NCBI GenBank assembly: GCA_034769895.1
Contig: CM068374.1
Span: 358,135,434-358,199,433 of the forward strand
Source: Magicicada septendecula
Lineage: Eukaryota > Arthropoda > Insecta > Hemiptera > Cicadidae
DNA length: 64,000 bases
Reading direction: 5' to 3'
Shown: one piece after another, positions 37,641-51,113 of the stretch
Position numbering within the stretch: position 1 is the first letter of the stretch
Layout: each line of letters begins with the position of its first letter
Notes under the pieces: model-generated
The model's database searches: none
Told to the model about the DNA's origin: nothing
Seen by the model: the letters and a program-made list of their open reading frames with translations, nothing else
Program-made: the position numbers and the translations under genes

Positions 37641-38498
37641 ATGGACACGGAAAGGGAAATAGTTGAAGAGGATGCCCAAGGGGACCAACCAGATAAAGCG
37701 GTAGCCACAGAAGAACCAAATTGGCAGGAAATGATGAAATTTATGGCAGAACAATTTAGGAAACAGGATGAACGATTTGATAAAATAGATGAAAATTTCA
37801 GGAAACAGGAGGAAAACTCAAAGAGACACCATGAAACATTAATGAAACAAATGGATAGGTGTTTAAAGATTATGAATAAAACACTAGACAGCACTTCAGA
37901 AAGTATTAAAATAAGTCCGAACACAGAAGAGAGCAGGAAGGAAATAGAAATTAGAGAAGACCAAGATGCATTGCTATCTGAAAATAAAAATAGCAAAAAC
38001 AAAGAGAATATCCACACCATGGAAAAGAAGACCAAGAAAATAAGGAAAATATGTAGAAAGAAAATATTACATACAAAAGAAGAATTGGAGATGAGGAAGG
38101 GTGGATTAATTAATGCATTTAACCTCCCAATTAATGAACGAAGGGAGTTAAGTAAAGTTAAGAATTATAGAAAAAACTCAATAAAAATGTCAAAAGTAAA
38201 CCACCATAAAATAATAAAGAAAAACTTAAATAAGTTTGGATATCATTTAAATATGTCGACAATCGAAGAGTATCAGAAGATATCAGTCATATCATCAAGA
38301 CGGAATATATCATTAAAAAATTTGGTAAATCATCCAGAGGAAAAAGGGAATGGAATGATATTAAAAATGAGTGAATATGTTATGTCAGAGGAGGTACAAT
38401 ACCTGATAGTTAAAAAGGAAATAACTATGATGGAAAACCGTGACTTAAATGAAGGTTTCCTATCAGTAGAGTTACAATACCAGATGATAGAGAGGTAG
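37641..38498 (+). CDS. array gag-like protein, unit 1 (haplotype A)
   Basis: A 285-codon frame from MDTEREIVEEDAQGD. Acidic start, then PNWQEMMKFMAEQFRKQDER and coiled-coil heptads (about residues 30-90), then a Lys-rich body with EELEMRKGGLINAFNLPINE (about 155-175), which aligns with the minus-element gag. It stops at TAG 38496, but related sequence continues in frame to PELMDHG and TAA at about 38573, so the stop is probably a mutation. No zinc knuckle, protease or RT. Likely a remnant Gag able to bind its RNA at most; its real start would be 37485. This unit and unit 3 share the SVELQYQ ending. Confidence 0.65.
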   Translation: MDTEREIVEEDAQGDQPDKAVATEEPNWQEMMKFMAEQFRKQDERFDKIDENFRKQEENSKRHHETLMKQMDRCLKIMNKTLDSTSESIKISPNTEESRKEIEIREDQDALLSENKNSKNKENIHTMEKKTKKIRKICRKKILHTKEELEMRKGGLINAFNLPINERRELSKVKNYRKNSIKMSKVNHHKIIKKNLNKFGYHLNMSTIEEYQKISVISSRRNISLKNLVNHPEEKGNGMILKMSEYVMSEEVQYLIVKKEITMMENRDLNEGFLSVELQYQMIER

Positions 38499-39788
38499 TT
38501 AACAAGAACAAAAATCATTACGAACACTGCCATAGTCCAAGGAAAGGGAGTACCTGAGTTAATGGACCATGGTTAAAACAAGAATAAGTCAACCAGAAAA
38601 AGGGGACTTATTTTCTGAAAACCGACCAAGCAACCCATTGGAAAGAAGAACCCCAAAATTCAAAAAGTATGTAAGTACAACTTACTTAAGATATTTTGCA
38701 ACAATTTGATTTAATAAACAGTAAAAAACCAAGAATATGTAAGAACAGATTATTAAATAATATTTGTAAATAACAGATTTAAAATGAAATAATGGAAAAA
38801 GTACTATTTTGATGGTAACAAAAAGAAGAATAAATAAATAAATAAAAACAATTAATGGAAATGTGCTCAGATAAGAAGGTAAAATAAGAAGAATAACGAA
38901 TAAATTAATGACTACAATGAAGCTAAAGAATGAGAATAATTAATACAACGACGATTTAGAATTTCTCTGAGTTTAAAATGATATAGGAAGAAATGATACG
39001 AAGAACATTTGTCACAAGAAGGAAAGTCAAAAGGATTTTAAAATAATGCCTATCAATAATGTTATATGCTATTAGTTAATGAAAAAGAAGAAGGAATCAA
39101 GAAGAAAAAGAAATATATAATTAAATGCAAACAGCAGCAGCGTGTAGAATCCTAAAAGTGTTTATTATTAGTCGCCAATCGACTACTTGTAAGTTTTTAT
39201 TATAATGAATTGACTGTAGACATGTTCCAGCAATCATTTTCCTGAGCAGACGGTACATCCCTCTGGTCTCAGAAGGTATAAGGATGGACAGCGGAGTAAC
39301 AGACCCAAAGTGGCCACCCGAAATGAACCACCGCACAGGATAGGGAAAAATGTTAGGGAAATTGAATATTTAAGGGATAATAAAATAGCTGAAAAGATTG
39401 ATATTAGATTCCAAAAGTATGAAGGAAGAAAACAGAAGGAAGATAGCAGACAGAAGCTTAATTGAGAAAGCAAATTTATAAAGGTAAATAGAAAAATGAG
39501 TGTTAAAACAAGTTTTTATGATTAGTGTGACCAGCCCTTATCAAGTAATATGTGAAAGACCACTACCCAGAGAAATTAAATCATTAGTGAATTTGCCTCC
39601 AAGAGAGAGAGAGAGAGAGTGAGTATAAAATCAAGCCTATTACCATTAACCGAATAACAGGTGTATAACCAATCAGAAATAAAGAGATATTATGAAGAAT
39701 GATGAAAGAATCCGAAGACTGAAGAGTTCAACGATTATTTTTTAAAACAAGTAAATAAAAATAAATCTGTTCTAGTGGGGGAGCTTTA
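38499..39788 (+). other. 3' internal region and polypurine tract, unit 1
   Basis: Remnant of the gag C-terminus (to about 38573), an overlapping frame with NGPWLKQE related to NNGPWLNGF of the minus element, then AT-rich non-coding DNA. It includes a (GA)n run at 39606-39620 and ends in the polypurine tract TAGTGGGGGAGC at 39774-39785. No pol genes. Confidence 0.7.
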
Positions 39789-41711
39789 TGTAACATTACA
39801 TAACCCCTGCCCAAATATGATAACACAATCACCATCGTTCAAACCAGTAATCACCCAATTCTAAAAGTCAGAAATGGGTATTAGGTACCAAGCTATAAAA
39901 AACTTTTACTCCAAAACACTGTAAACAATAATAATAAAAGTGCAGTGTACAAAGTGAAATATAGTGTACTCGGTGAAAGTGTAAACTTTTAAAAAGAGCA
40001 TCTCACAGATTTTTACTGGAGATGAAAAACAATCAATATTGTAGCAGTGGAATATACTGCTGCTGACAAGTTTTGTATTTTGTGTAATTTTGTATTGTGT
40101 AGGCCACAAAGGTTTTGTACCTAGGAATAATATTTGTGTTTAAAATAAGGATTTTGTTTAAATATAAGATAACCCAGTTTAAATATAAAATAATAATATA
40201 TAAAAAATACTATGTTAGCAAAGAAGGCATATAAAAAAATAGTTTAGAATAAGCATACATTAAGTGAATGATAAATCATAAATAAATCAAAATAAAAGGG
40301 ATTAAAATATAAAATACCAGTGTACAAGTTAAGGAAAAATATAAAGAAAAACCTTAAATAAATTAAATTCGATTATAAATAAAATCTAAAAAGGATTATT
40401 TTTCTAAAAAGAAGAAATGAATTTATAATAATTAATAATAGCTTATATACTAAAAAGTATATAGATTAACCAATAAAAAACCATAAAAATTCTTGGTTAC
40501 TAAGAGTAACTAACTTACAAGAATTGAAAAAATTGTTAAAAGACATTGGAAGTGAGCAGTTTGAAAAGTGTAATGTCTCTATAAATTTAAGAAATTAATA
40601 AATACCATTTGTAATAATCAGTGCAAAATTAATAAAATTAACGAGTGATGTCCACTACATATTAGAACTCCTTCAAACAGAATAATTCACACCTATAATT
40701 TGGTGAAAACTTGAAAAAATCAGTTTCGACTTCCAGGCCTAGCCCACAGAAATTCGACATTTTGGTGAGATCGTTACCTAGAACAATTTAACTAAATTAC
40801 ACCTCAACTATAAACTTATAACACTAGAAACAGCACAATCTCTTTAAATACTTCAGGAAAAGAGGTGAACATAAACTTTATTATTTTGTTAACCCAAAAA
40901 ACAGCAAAACGTGGTCTGGTGAACATTCCGGCCGCCATTAAATAACGTTTGTGTTTTCAGTGAAGAAACGTAACCTGCGCTCTAGCGGTCAACCAATCAA
41001 CTACATAATATAAATAGTACAAATTATAAAAATTTATTTATGTAAAGCTTGGTATTAACCCATATTCATTTCTGACTTTCTCAAAGTACAAAGAACTCTA
41101 AAATAACCCTGGGAAATTAATTCATTATTTCTTTCTTTGTATTAATATTGAAATAAAAATATTTGTTATATACTATATGTTTGAAAATAAGATCGAACTA
41201 ATTCTGTGTTGTCAGTAAGAATCGATTATCCCTTTTTGTTTTGGGAGAATATAAAAAATGCTAAATAAATTCAATGAATGCCTTGTTGTTTGAATAAAAA
41301 TGTGTATTATTTTCAGTAGATGGTAGTTCATTACAGATTGTCTGAAGACTGAGAAGAGAACGGACATCCAGAATATATTACTTACCATTTGGGGTTAATT
41401 TAACCTCAAATGTGTTCATAAACGTAGAAGTCAGCTGATATCACTAGCGGAGAAATTTGAAATAATTAATCGTATACTAAGAGAGGAATTCTCTTTGCTC
41501 TCTCTCTCCTAACTACTGTCAAACAACGGTATTGATTTCACCCAAATAAAATCTAAGAAAATATTTGCATAATCACACACACTCGATTTTTGGAAACATC
41601 GAACATAAAGTATAACAAATTCTGTGACTCTTATTAAAGCAAGATTTTCGAAGAGTACAAATAGATGTAAAAATACTTAGATTGATTCGGAGATACCCGC
41701 AAGACGTTACA
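39789..41711 (+). repeat. array LTR 2
   Basis: First full-form LTR, about 1.92 kb to the first ACGTTACA end. It includes the 319-bp segment 40455-40773 missing from LTR 1. It carries A at the diagnostic site CCTAG[A/T]ACAATT. Confidence 0.85.
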
Positions 41712-42131
41712 AGATGACGTACAAACGTGGGCTTAAGTAGGAAAGTATATAGGCAAGACGTTATTGACTCGGAGAGACCCGCGAGACGTTACAAGGTGGC
41801 GCTAACAACGTGGGACAAATAAAACATAGATTTAATTAAGAAAAGTACTATTGACTCGGAGAGACCCGCGAGACGTTACAAGATGGCGCTCAACTTAAAA
41901 GGGTTTTAATTAGGAAAGGAATTTCGAGATATACGAAAGATAATATAACAAAAAACCTAATTTTTGTCGGCAACTATGAGAAAACAAGAAATGCATAATA
42001 CCAGAGGCAGATCGAAGAAGAGGGCAGAAGACAAGGAGAAGGAAGAAGGTGGACAGGAATGAGAAATAGAAGTAGTCACGGACAGTGAAATATAACAACA
42101 GAAAGGCGATAAAGAAGAAACTGAAGCAATT

Positions 42132-42989
42132 ATGGACACGGAAAGGGAAATAGTTGAAGAGGATGCCCAAGGGGACCAACCTGATAAAGCGGTAGCCACA
42201 GAAGAACCAAATTGGCAGGAAATGATGAAATTTATGGCAGAACAATTTAGGAAACAGGATGAACGATTTGATAAAATAGATGAAAATTTCAGGAAACAGG
42301 AGGAAAACTCAAAGAGACACCATGAAACATTAATGAAACAAATGGATAGGTGTTTAAAGATTATGAATAAAACACTAGACAGCACTTCAGAAAGTATTAA
42401 AATAAGTCCGAACACAGAAGAGAGCAGGAAGGAAATAGAAATTAGAGAAGACCAAGATGCATTGCTATCTGAAAATAAAAATAGCAAAAACAAAGAGAAT
42501 ATCCACACCATGGAAAAGAAGACCAAGAAAATAAGGAAAATATGTAGAAAGAAAATATTACATACAAAAGAAGAATTGGAGATGAGGAAGGGTGGATTAA
42601 TTAATGCATTTAACCTCCCAATTAATGAACGAAGGGAGTTAAGTAAAGTTAAGAATTATAGAAAAAACTCAATAAAAATGTCAAAAGTAAACCACCATAA
42701 AATAATAAAGAAAAACTTAAATAAGTTTGGATATCATTTAAATATGTCGACAATCGAAGAGTATCAGAAGATATCAGTCATATCATCAAGACGGAATATA
42801 TCATTAAAAAATTTGGTAAATCATCCAGAGGAAAAAGGGAATGGAATGATATTAAAAATGAGTGAATATGTTATGTCAGAGGAGGTACAATACCTGATAG
42901 TTAAAAAGGAAATAACTATGATGGAAAACCGTGACTTAAATGAAGGTTTCCTATCAGCAGAGTTACAATACCAGATGATAGAGAGGTAG
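42132..42989 (+). CDS. array gag-like protein, unit 2 (haplotype B)
   Basis: 285 codons, identical to unit 1 except Ala for Val in the SAELQYQ ending, plus silent changes (CTGATAAAG for AGATAAAG). The broken N-terminal extension upstream (from 41976) carries the same two stops. Confidence 0.65.
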   Translation: MDTEREIVEEDAQGDQPDKAVATEEPNWQEMMKFMAEQFRKQDERFDKIDENFRKQEENSKRHHETLMKQMDRCLKIMNKTLDSTSESIKISPNTEESRKEIEIREDQDALLSENKNSKNKENIHTMEKKTKKIRKICRKKILHTKEELEMRKGGLINAFNLPINERRELSKVKNYRKNSIKMSKVNHHKIIKKNLNKFGYHLNMSTIEEYQKISVISSRRNISLKNLVNHPEEKGNGMILKMSEYVMSEEVQYLIVKKEITMMENRDLNEGFLSAELQYQMIER

Positions 42990-44279
42990 TTAACAAGAAC
43001 AAAAATCATTACGAACACTGCCATAGTCCAAGGAAAGGGAGTACCTGAGTTAATGGACCATGGTTAAAACAAGAATAAGTCAACCAGAAAAAGGGGACTT
43101 ATTTTCTGTAAACCGACCAAGCAACCCATTGGAAAGAAGAACCCCAAAATTCAAAAAGTATGTAAGTACAACTTACTTAAGATATTTTGCAACAATTTGA
43201 TTTAATAAACAGTAAAAAACCAAGAATATGTAAGAACAGATTATTAAATAATATTTGTAAATAACAGATTTAAAATGAAATAATGGAAAAAGTACTATTT
43301 TGATGGTAACAAAAAGAAGAATAAATAAATAAATAAAAACAATTAATGGAAATGTGCTCAGATAAGAAGGTAAAATAAGAAGAATAACGAATAAATTAAT
43401 GACTACAATGAAGCTAAAGAATGAGAATAATTAATACAACGACGATTTAGAATTTCTCTGAGTTTAAAATGATATAGGAAGAAATGATACGAAGAACATT
43501 TGTCACAAGAAGGAAAGTCAAAAGGATTTTAAAATAATGCCTATCAATAATGTTATATGCTATTAGTTAATGAAAAAGAAGAAGGAATCAAGAAGAAAAA
43601 GAAATATATAATTAAATGCAAACAGCAGCAGCGTGTAGAATCCTAAAAGTGTTTATTATTAGTCGCCAATCGACTACTTGTAAGTTTTTATTATAATGAA
43701 TTGACTGTAGACATGTTCCAGCAATCATTTTCCTGAGCAGACGGTACATCCCTCTGGTCTCAGAAGGTATAAGGATGGACAGCGGAGTAACAGACCCAAA
43801 GTGGCCACCCGAACTGAACCACCGCACAGGATAGGGAAAAATGTTAGGGAAATTGAATATTTAAGGGATAATAAAATAGCTGAAAAGATTGATATTAGAT
43901 TCCAAAAGTATGAAGGAAGAAAACAGAAGGAAGATAGCAGACAGAAGCTTAATTGAGAAAGCAAATTTATAAAGGTAAATAGAAAAATGAGTGTTAAAAC
44001 AAGTTTTTATGATTAGTGTGACCAGCCCTTATCAAGTAATATGTGAAAGACCACTACCCAGAGAAATTAAATCATTAGTGAATTTGCCTCCAAGAGAGAG
44101 AGAGAGAGAGTGAGTATAAAATCAAGCCTATTACCATTAACCGAATAACAGGTGTATAACCAATCAGAAATAAAGAGATATTATGAAGAATGATGAAAGA
44201 ATCCGAAGACTGAAGAGTTCAACGATTATTTTTTAAAACAAGTAAATAAAAATAAATCTGTTCTAGTGGGGGAGCTTTA

Positions 44280-46202
44280 TGTAACATTACATAACCCCTG
44301 CCCAAATATGATAACACAATCACCATCGTTCAAACCAGTAATCACCCAATTCTAAAAGTCAGAAATGGGTATTAGGTACCAAGCTATAAAAAACTTTTAC
44401 TCCAAAACACTGTAAACAATAATAATAAAAGTGCAGTGTACAAAGTGAAATATAGTGTACTCGGTGAAAGTGTAAACTTTTAAAAAGAGCATCTCACAGA
44501 TTTTTACTGGAGATGAAAAACAATCAATATTGTAGCAGTGGAATATACTGCTGCTGACAAGTTTTGTATTTTGTGTAATTTTGTATTGTGTAGGCCACAA
44601 AGGTTTTGTACCTAGGAATAATATTTGTGTTTAAAATAAGGATTTTGTTTAAATATAAGATAACCCAGTTTAAATATAAAATAATAATATATAAAAAATA
44701 CTATGTTAGCAAAGAAGGCATATAAAAAAATAGTTTAGAATAAGCATACATTAAGTGAATGATAAATCATAAATAAATCAAAATAAAAGGGATTAAAATA
44801 TAAAATACCAGTGTACAAGTTAAGGAAAAATATAAAGAAAAACCTTAAATAAATTAAATTCGATTATAAATAAAATCTAAAAAGGATTATTTTTCTAAAA
44901 AGAAGAAATGAATTTATAATAATTAATAATAGCTTATATACTAAAAAGTATATAGATTAACCAATAAAAAACCATAAAAATTCTTGGTTACTAAGAGTAA
45001 CTAACTTACAAGAATTGAAAAAATTGTTAAAAGACATTGGAAGTGAGCAGTTTGAAAAGTGTAATGTCTCTATAAATTTAAGAAATTAATAAATACCATT
45101 TGTAATAATCAGTGCAAAATTAATAAAATTAACGAGTGATGTCCACTACATATTAGAACTCCTTCAAACAGAATAATTCACACCTATAATTTGGTGAAAA
45201 CTTGAAAAAATCAGTTTCGACTTCCAGGCCTAGCCCACAGAAATTCGACATTTTGGTGAGATCGTTACCTAGAACAATTTAACTAAATTACACCTCAACT
45301 ATAAACTTATAACACTAGAAACAGCACAATCTCTTTAAATACTTCAGGAAAAGAGGTGAACATAAACTTTATTATTTTGTTAACCCAAAAAACAGCAAAA
45401 CGTGGTCTGGTGAACATTCCGGCCGCCATTAAATAACGTTTGTGTTTTCAGTGAAGAAACGTAACCTGCGCTCTAGCGGTCAACCAATCAACTACATAAT
45501 ATAAATAGTACAAATTATAAAAATTTATTTATGTAAAGCTTGGTATTAACCCATATTCATTTCTGACTTTCTCAAAGTACAAAGAACTCTAAAATAACCC
45601 TGGGAAATTAATTCATTATTTCTTTCTTTGTATTAATATTGAAATAAAAATATTTGTTATATACTATATGTTTGAAAATAAGATCGAACTAATTCTGTGT
45701 TGTCAGTAAGAATCGATTATCCCTTTTTGTTTTGGGAGAATATAAAAAATGCTAAATAAATTCAATGAATGCCTTGTTGTTTGAATAAAAATGTGTATTA
45801 TTTTCAGTAGATGGTAGTTCATTACAGATTGTCTGAAGACTGAGAAGAGAACGGACATCCAGAATATATTACTTACCATTTGGGGTTAATTTAACCTCAA
45901 ATGTGTTCATAAACGTAGAAGTCAGCTGATATCACTAGCGGAGAAATTTGAAATAATTAATCGTATACTAAGAGAGGAATTCTCTTTGCTCTCTCTCTCC
46001 TAACTACTGTCAAACAACGGTATTGATTTCACCCAAATAAAATCTAAGAAAATATTTGCATAATCACACACACTCGATTTTTGGAAACATCGAACATAAA
46101 GTATAACAAATTCTGTGACTCTTATTAAAGCAAGATTTTCGAAGAGTACAAATAGATGTAAAAATACTTAGATTGATTCGGAGATACCCGCAAGACGTTA
46201 CA
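44280..46202 (+). repeat. array LTR 3
   Basis: Exactly 4,491 bp after LTR 2. Diagnostic site A. Confidence 0.85.
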
Positions 46203-46622
46203 AGATGACGTACAAACGTGGGCTTAAGTAGGAAAGTATATAGGCAAGACGTTATTGACTCGGAGAGACCCGCGAGACGTTACAAGGTGGCGCTAACAAC
46301 GTGGGACAAATAAAACATAGATTTAATTAAGAAAAGTACTATTGACTCGGAGAGACCCGCGAGACGTTACAAGATGGCGCTCAACTTAAAAGGGTTTTAA
46401 TTAGGAAAGGAATTTCGAGATATACGAAAGATAATATAACAAAAAACCTAATTTTTGTCGGCAACTATGAGAAAACAAGAAATGCATAATACCAGAGGCA
46501 GATCGAAGAAGAGGGCAGAAGACAAGGAGAAGGAAGAAGGTGGACAGGAATGAGAAATAAAAGTAGTCACGGACAGTGAAATATAACAACAGAAAGGCGA
46601 TAAAGAAGAAACTGAAGCAATT

Positions 46623-47480
46623 ATGGACACGGAAAGGGAAATAGTTGAAGAGGATGCCCAAGGGGACCAACCAGATAAAGCGGTAGCCACAGAAGAACCA
46701 AATTGGCAGGAAATGATGAAATTTATGGCAGAACAATTTAGGAAACAGGATGAACGATTTGATAAAATAGATGAAAATTTCAGGAAACAGGAGGAAAACT
46801 CAAAGAGACACCATGAAACATTAATGAAACAAATGGATAGGTGTTTAAAGATTATGAATAAAACACTAGACAGCACTTCAGAAAGTATTAAAATAAGTCC
46901 GAACACAGAAGAGAGCAGGAAGGAAATAGAAATTAGAGAAGACCAAGATGCATTGCTATCTGAAAATAAAAATAGCAAAAACAAAGAGAATATCCACACC
47001 ATGGAAAAGAAGACCAAGAAAATAAGGAAAATATGTAGAAAGAAAATATTACATACAAAAGAAGAATTGGAGATGAGGAAGGGTGGATTAATTAATGCAT
47101 TTAACCTCCCAATTAATGAACGAAGGGAGTTAAGTAAAGTTAAGAATTATAGAAAAAACTCAATAAAAATGTCAAAAGTAAACCACCATAAAATAATAAA
47201 GAAAAACTTAAATAAGTTTGGATATCATTTAAATATGTCGACAATCGAAGAGTATCAGAAGATATCAGTCATATCATCAAGACGGAATATATCATTAAAA
47301 AATTTGGTAAATCATCCAGAGGAAAAAGGGAATGGAATGATATTAAAAATGAGTGAATATGTTATGTCAGAGGAGGTACAATACCTGATAGTTAAAAAGG
47401 AAATAACTATGATGGAAAACCGTGACTTAAATGAAGGTTTCCTATCAGTAGAGTTACAATACCAGATGATAGAGAGGTAG
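46623..47480 (+). CDS. array gag-like protein, unit 3 (haplotype A)
   Basis: 285 codons, sharing with unit 1 all diagnostic internal variants noted (ATAAAAG, CCAGATA, SVELQYQ, CTGAAAACC, CGAAATGAAC). Same upstream stops. Confidence 0.65.
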   Translation: MDTEREIVEEDAQGDQPDKAVATEEPNWQEMMKFMAEQFRKQDERFDKIDENFRKQEENSKRHHETLMKQMDRCLKIMNKTLDSTSESIKISPNTEESRKEIEIREDQDALLSENKNSKNKENIHTMEKKTKKIRKICRKKILHTKEELEMRKGGLINAFNLPINERRELSKVKNYRKNSIKMSKVNHHKIIKKNLNKFGYHLNMSTIEEYQKISVISSRRNISLKNLVNHPEEKGNGMILKMSEYVMSEEVQYLIVKKEITMMENRDLNEGFLSVELQYQMIER

Positions 47481-48770
47481 TTAACAAGAACAAAAATCAT
47501 TACGAACACTGCCATAGTCCAAGGAAAGGGAGTACCTGAGTTAATGGACCATGGTTAAAACAAGAATAAGTCAACCAGAAAAAGGGGACTTATTTTCTGA
47601 AAACCGACCAAGCAACCCATTGGAAAGAAGAACCCCAAAATTCAAAAAGTATGTAAGTACAACTTACTTAAGATATTTTGCAACAATTTGATTTAATAAA
47701 CAGTAAAAAACCAAGAATATGTAAGAACAGATTATTAAATAATATTTGTAAATAACAGATTTAAAATGAAATAATGGAAAAAGTACTATTTTGATGGTAA
47801 CAAAAAGAAGAATAAATAAATAAATAAAAACAATTAATGGAAATGTGCTCAGATAAGAAGGTAAAATAAGAAGAATAACGAATAAATTAATGACTACAAT
47901 GAAGCTAAAGAATGAGAATAATTAATACAACGACGATTTAGAATTTCTCTGAGTTTAAAATGATATAGGAAGAAATGATACGAAGAACATTTGTCACAAG
48001 AAGGAAAGTCAAAAGGATTTTAAAATAATGCCTATCAATAATGTTATATGCTATTAGTTAATGAAAAAGAAGAAGGAATCAAGAAGAAAAAGAAATATAT
48101 AATTAAATGCAAACAGCAGCAGCGTGTAGAATCCTAAAAGTGTTTATTATTAGTCGCCAATCGACTACTTGTAAGTTTTTATTATAATGAATTGACTGTA
48201 GACATGTTCCAGCAATCATTTTCCTGAGCAGACGGTACATCCCTCTGGTCTCAGAAGGTATAAGGATGGACAGCGGAGTAACAGACCCAAAGTGGCCACC
48301 CGAAATGAACCACCGCACAGGATAGGGAAAAATGTTAGGGAAATTGAATATTTAAGGGATAATAAAATAGCTGAAAAGATTGATATTAGATTCCAAAAGT
48401 ATGAAGGAAGAAAACAGAAGGAAGATAGCAGACAGAAGCTTAATTGAGAAAGCAAATTTATAAAGGTAAATAGAAAAATGAGTGTTAAAACAAGTTTTTA
48501 TGATTAGTGTGACCAGCCCTTATCAAGTAATATGTGAAAGACCACTACCCAGAGAAATTAAATCATTAGTGAATTTGCCTCCAAGAGAGAGAGAGAGAGA
48601 GTGAGTATAAAATCAAGCCTATTACCATTAACCGAATAACAGGTGTATAACCAATCAGAAATAAAGAGATATTATGAAGAATGATGAAAGAATCCGAAGA
48701 CTGAAGAGTTCAACGATTATTTTTTAAAACAAGTAAATAAAAATAAATCTGTTCTAGTGGGGGAGCTTTA

Positions 48771-50693
48771 TGTAACATTACATAACCCCTGCCCAAATAT
48801 GATAACACAATCACCATCGTTCAAACCAGTAATCACCCAATTCTAAAAGTCAGAAATGGGTATTAGGTACCAAGCTATAAAAAACTTTTACTCCAAAACA
48901 CTGTAAACAATAATAATAAAAGTGCAGTGTACAAAGTGAAATATAGTGTACTCGGTGAAAGTGTAAACTTTTAAAAAGAGCATCTCACAGATTTTTACTG
49001 GAGATGAAAAACAATCAATATTGTAGCAGTGGAATATACTGCTGCTGACAAGTTTTGTATTTTGTGTAATTTTGTATTGTGTAGGCCACAAAGGTTTTGT
49101 ACCTAGGAATAATATTTGTGTTTAAAATAAGGATTTTGTTTAAATATAAGATAACCCAGTTTAAATATAAAATAATAATATATAAAAAATACTATGTTAG
49201 CAAAGAAGGCATATAAAAAAATAGTTTAGAATAAGCATACATTAAGTGAATGATAAATCATAAATAAATCAAAATAAAAGGGATTAAAATATAAAATACC
49301 AGTGTACAAGTTAAGGAAAAATATAAAGAAAAACCTTAAATAAATTAAATTCGATTATAAATAAAATCTAAAAAGGATTATTTTTCTAAAAAGAAGAAAT
49401 GAATTTATAATAATTAATAATAGCTTATATACTAAAAAGTATATAGATTAACCAATAAAAAACCATAAAAATTCTTGGTTACTAAGAGTAACTAACTTAC
49501 AAGAATTGAAAAAATTGTTAAAAGACATTGGAAGTGAGCAGTTTGAAAAGTGTAATGTCTCTATAAATTTAAGAAATTAATAAATACCATTTGTAATAAT
49601 CAGTGCAAAATTAATAAAATTAACGAGTGATGTCCACTACATATTAGAACTCCTTCAAACAGAATAATTCACACCTATAATTTGGTGAAAACTTGAAAAA
49701 ATCAGTTTCGACTTCCAGGCCTAGCCCACAGAAATTCGACATTTTGGTGAGATCGTTACCTAGTACAATTTAACTAAATTACACCTCAACTATAAACTTA
49801 TAACACTAGAAACAGCACAATCTCTTTAAATACTTCAGGAAAAGAGGTGAACATAAACTTTATTATTTTGTTAACCCAAAAAACAGCAAAACGTGGTCTG
49901 GTGAACATTCCGGCCGCCATTAAATAACGTTTGTGTTTTCAGTGAAGAAACGTAACCTGCGCTCTAGCGGTCAACCAATCAACTACATAATATAAATAGT
50001 ACAAATTATAAAAATTTATTTATGTAAAGCTTGGTATTAACCCATATTCATTTCTGACTTTCTCAAAGTACAAAGAACTCTAAAATAACCCTGGGAAATT
50101 AATTCATTATTTCTTTCTTTGTATTAATATTGAAATAAAAATATTTGTTATATACTATATGTTTGAAAATAAGATCGAACTAATTCTGTGTTGTCAGTAA
50201 GAATCGATTATCCCTTTTTGTTTTGGGAGAATATAAAAAATGCTAAATAAATTCAATGAATGCCTTGTTGTTTGAATAAAAATGTGTATTATTTTCAGTA
50301 GATGGTAGTTCATTACAGATTGTCTGAAGACTGAGAAGAGAACGGACATCCAGAATATATTACTTACCATTTGGGGTTAATTTAACCTCAAATGTGTTCA
50401 TAAACGTAGAAGTCAGCTGATATCACTAGCGGAGAAATTTGAAATAATTAATCGTATACTAAGAGAGGAATTCTCTTTGCTCTCTCTCTCCTAACTACTG
50501 TCAAACAACGGTATTGATTTCACCCAAATAAAATCTAAGAAAATATTTGCATAATCACACACACTCGATTTTTGGAAACATCGAACATAAAGTATAACAA
50601 ATTCTGTGACTCTTATTAAAGCAAGATTTTCGAAGAGTACAAATAGATGTAAAAATACTTAGATTGATTCGGAGATACCCGCAAGACGTTACA
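48771..50693 (+). repeat. array LTR 4
   Basis: 4,491-bp step from LTR 3. Diagnostic site T. Confidence 0.85.
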
Positions 50694-51113
50694 AGATGAC
50701 GTACAAACGTGGGCTTAAGTAGGAAAGTATATAGGCAAGACGTTATTGACTCGGAGAGACCCGCGAGACGTTACAAGGTGGCGCTAACAACGTGGGACAA
50801 ATAAAACATAGATTTAATTAAGAAAAGTACTATTGACTCGGAGAGACCCGCGAGACGTTACAAGATGGCGCTCAACTTAAAAGGGTTTTAATTAGGAAAG
50901 GAATTTCGAGATATACGAAAGATAATATAACAAAAAACCTAATTTTTGTCGGCAACTATGAGAAAACAAGAAATGCATAATACCAGAGGCAGATCGAAGA
51001 AGAGGGCAGAAGACAAGGAGAAGGAAGAAGGTGGACAGGAATGAGAAATAGAAGTAGTCACGGACAGTGAAATATAACAACAGAAAGGCGATAAAGAAGA
51101 AACTGAAGCAATT

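Noticed and set aside
37419..38035. Ser/Phe-rich 111- and 189-codon minus-strand frames in every array unit
   Set aside because: Antisense shadows of the Lys/Glu-rich gag-like frame; hydrophobicity is an artefact of the complement.
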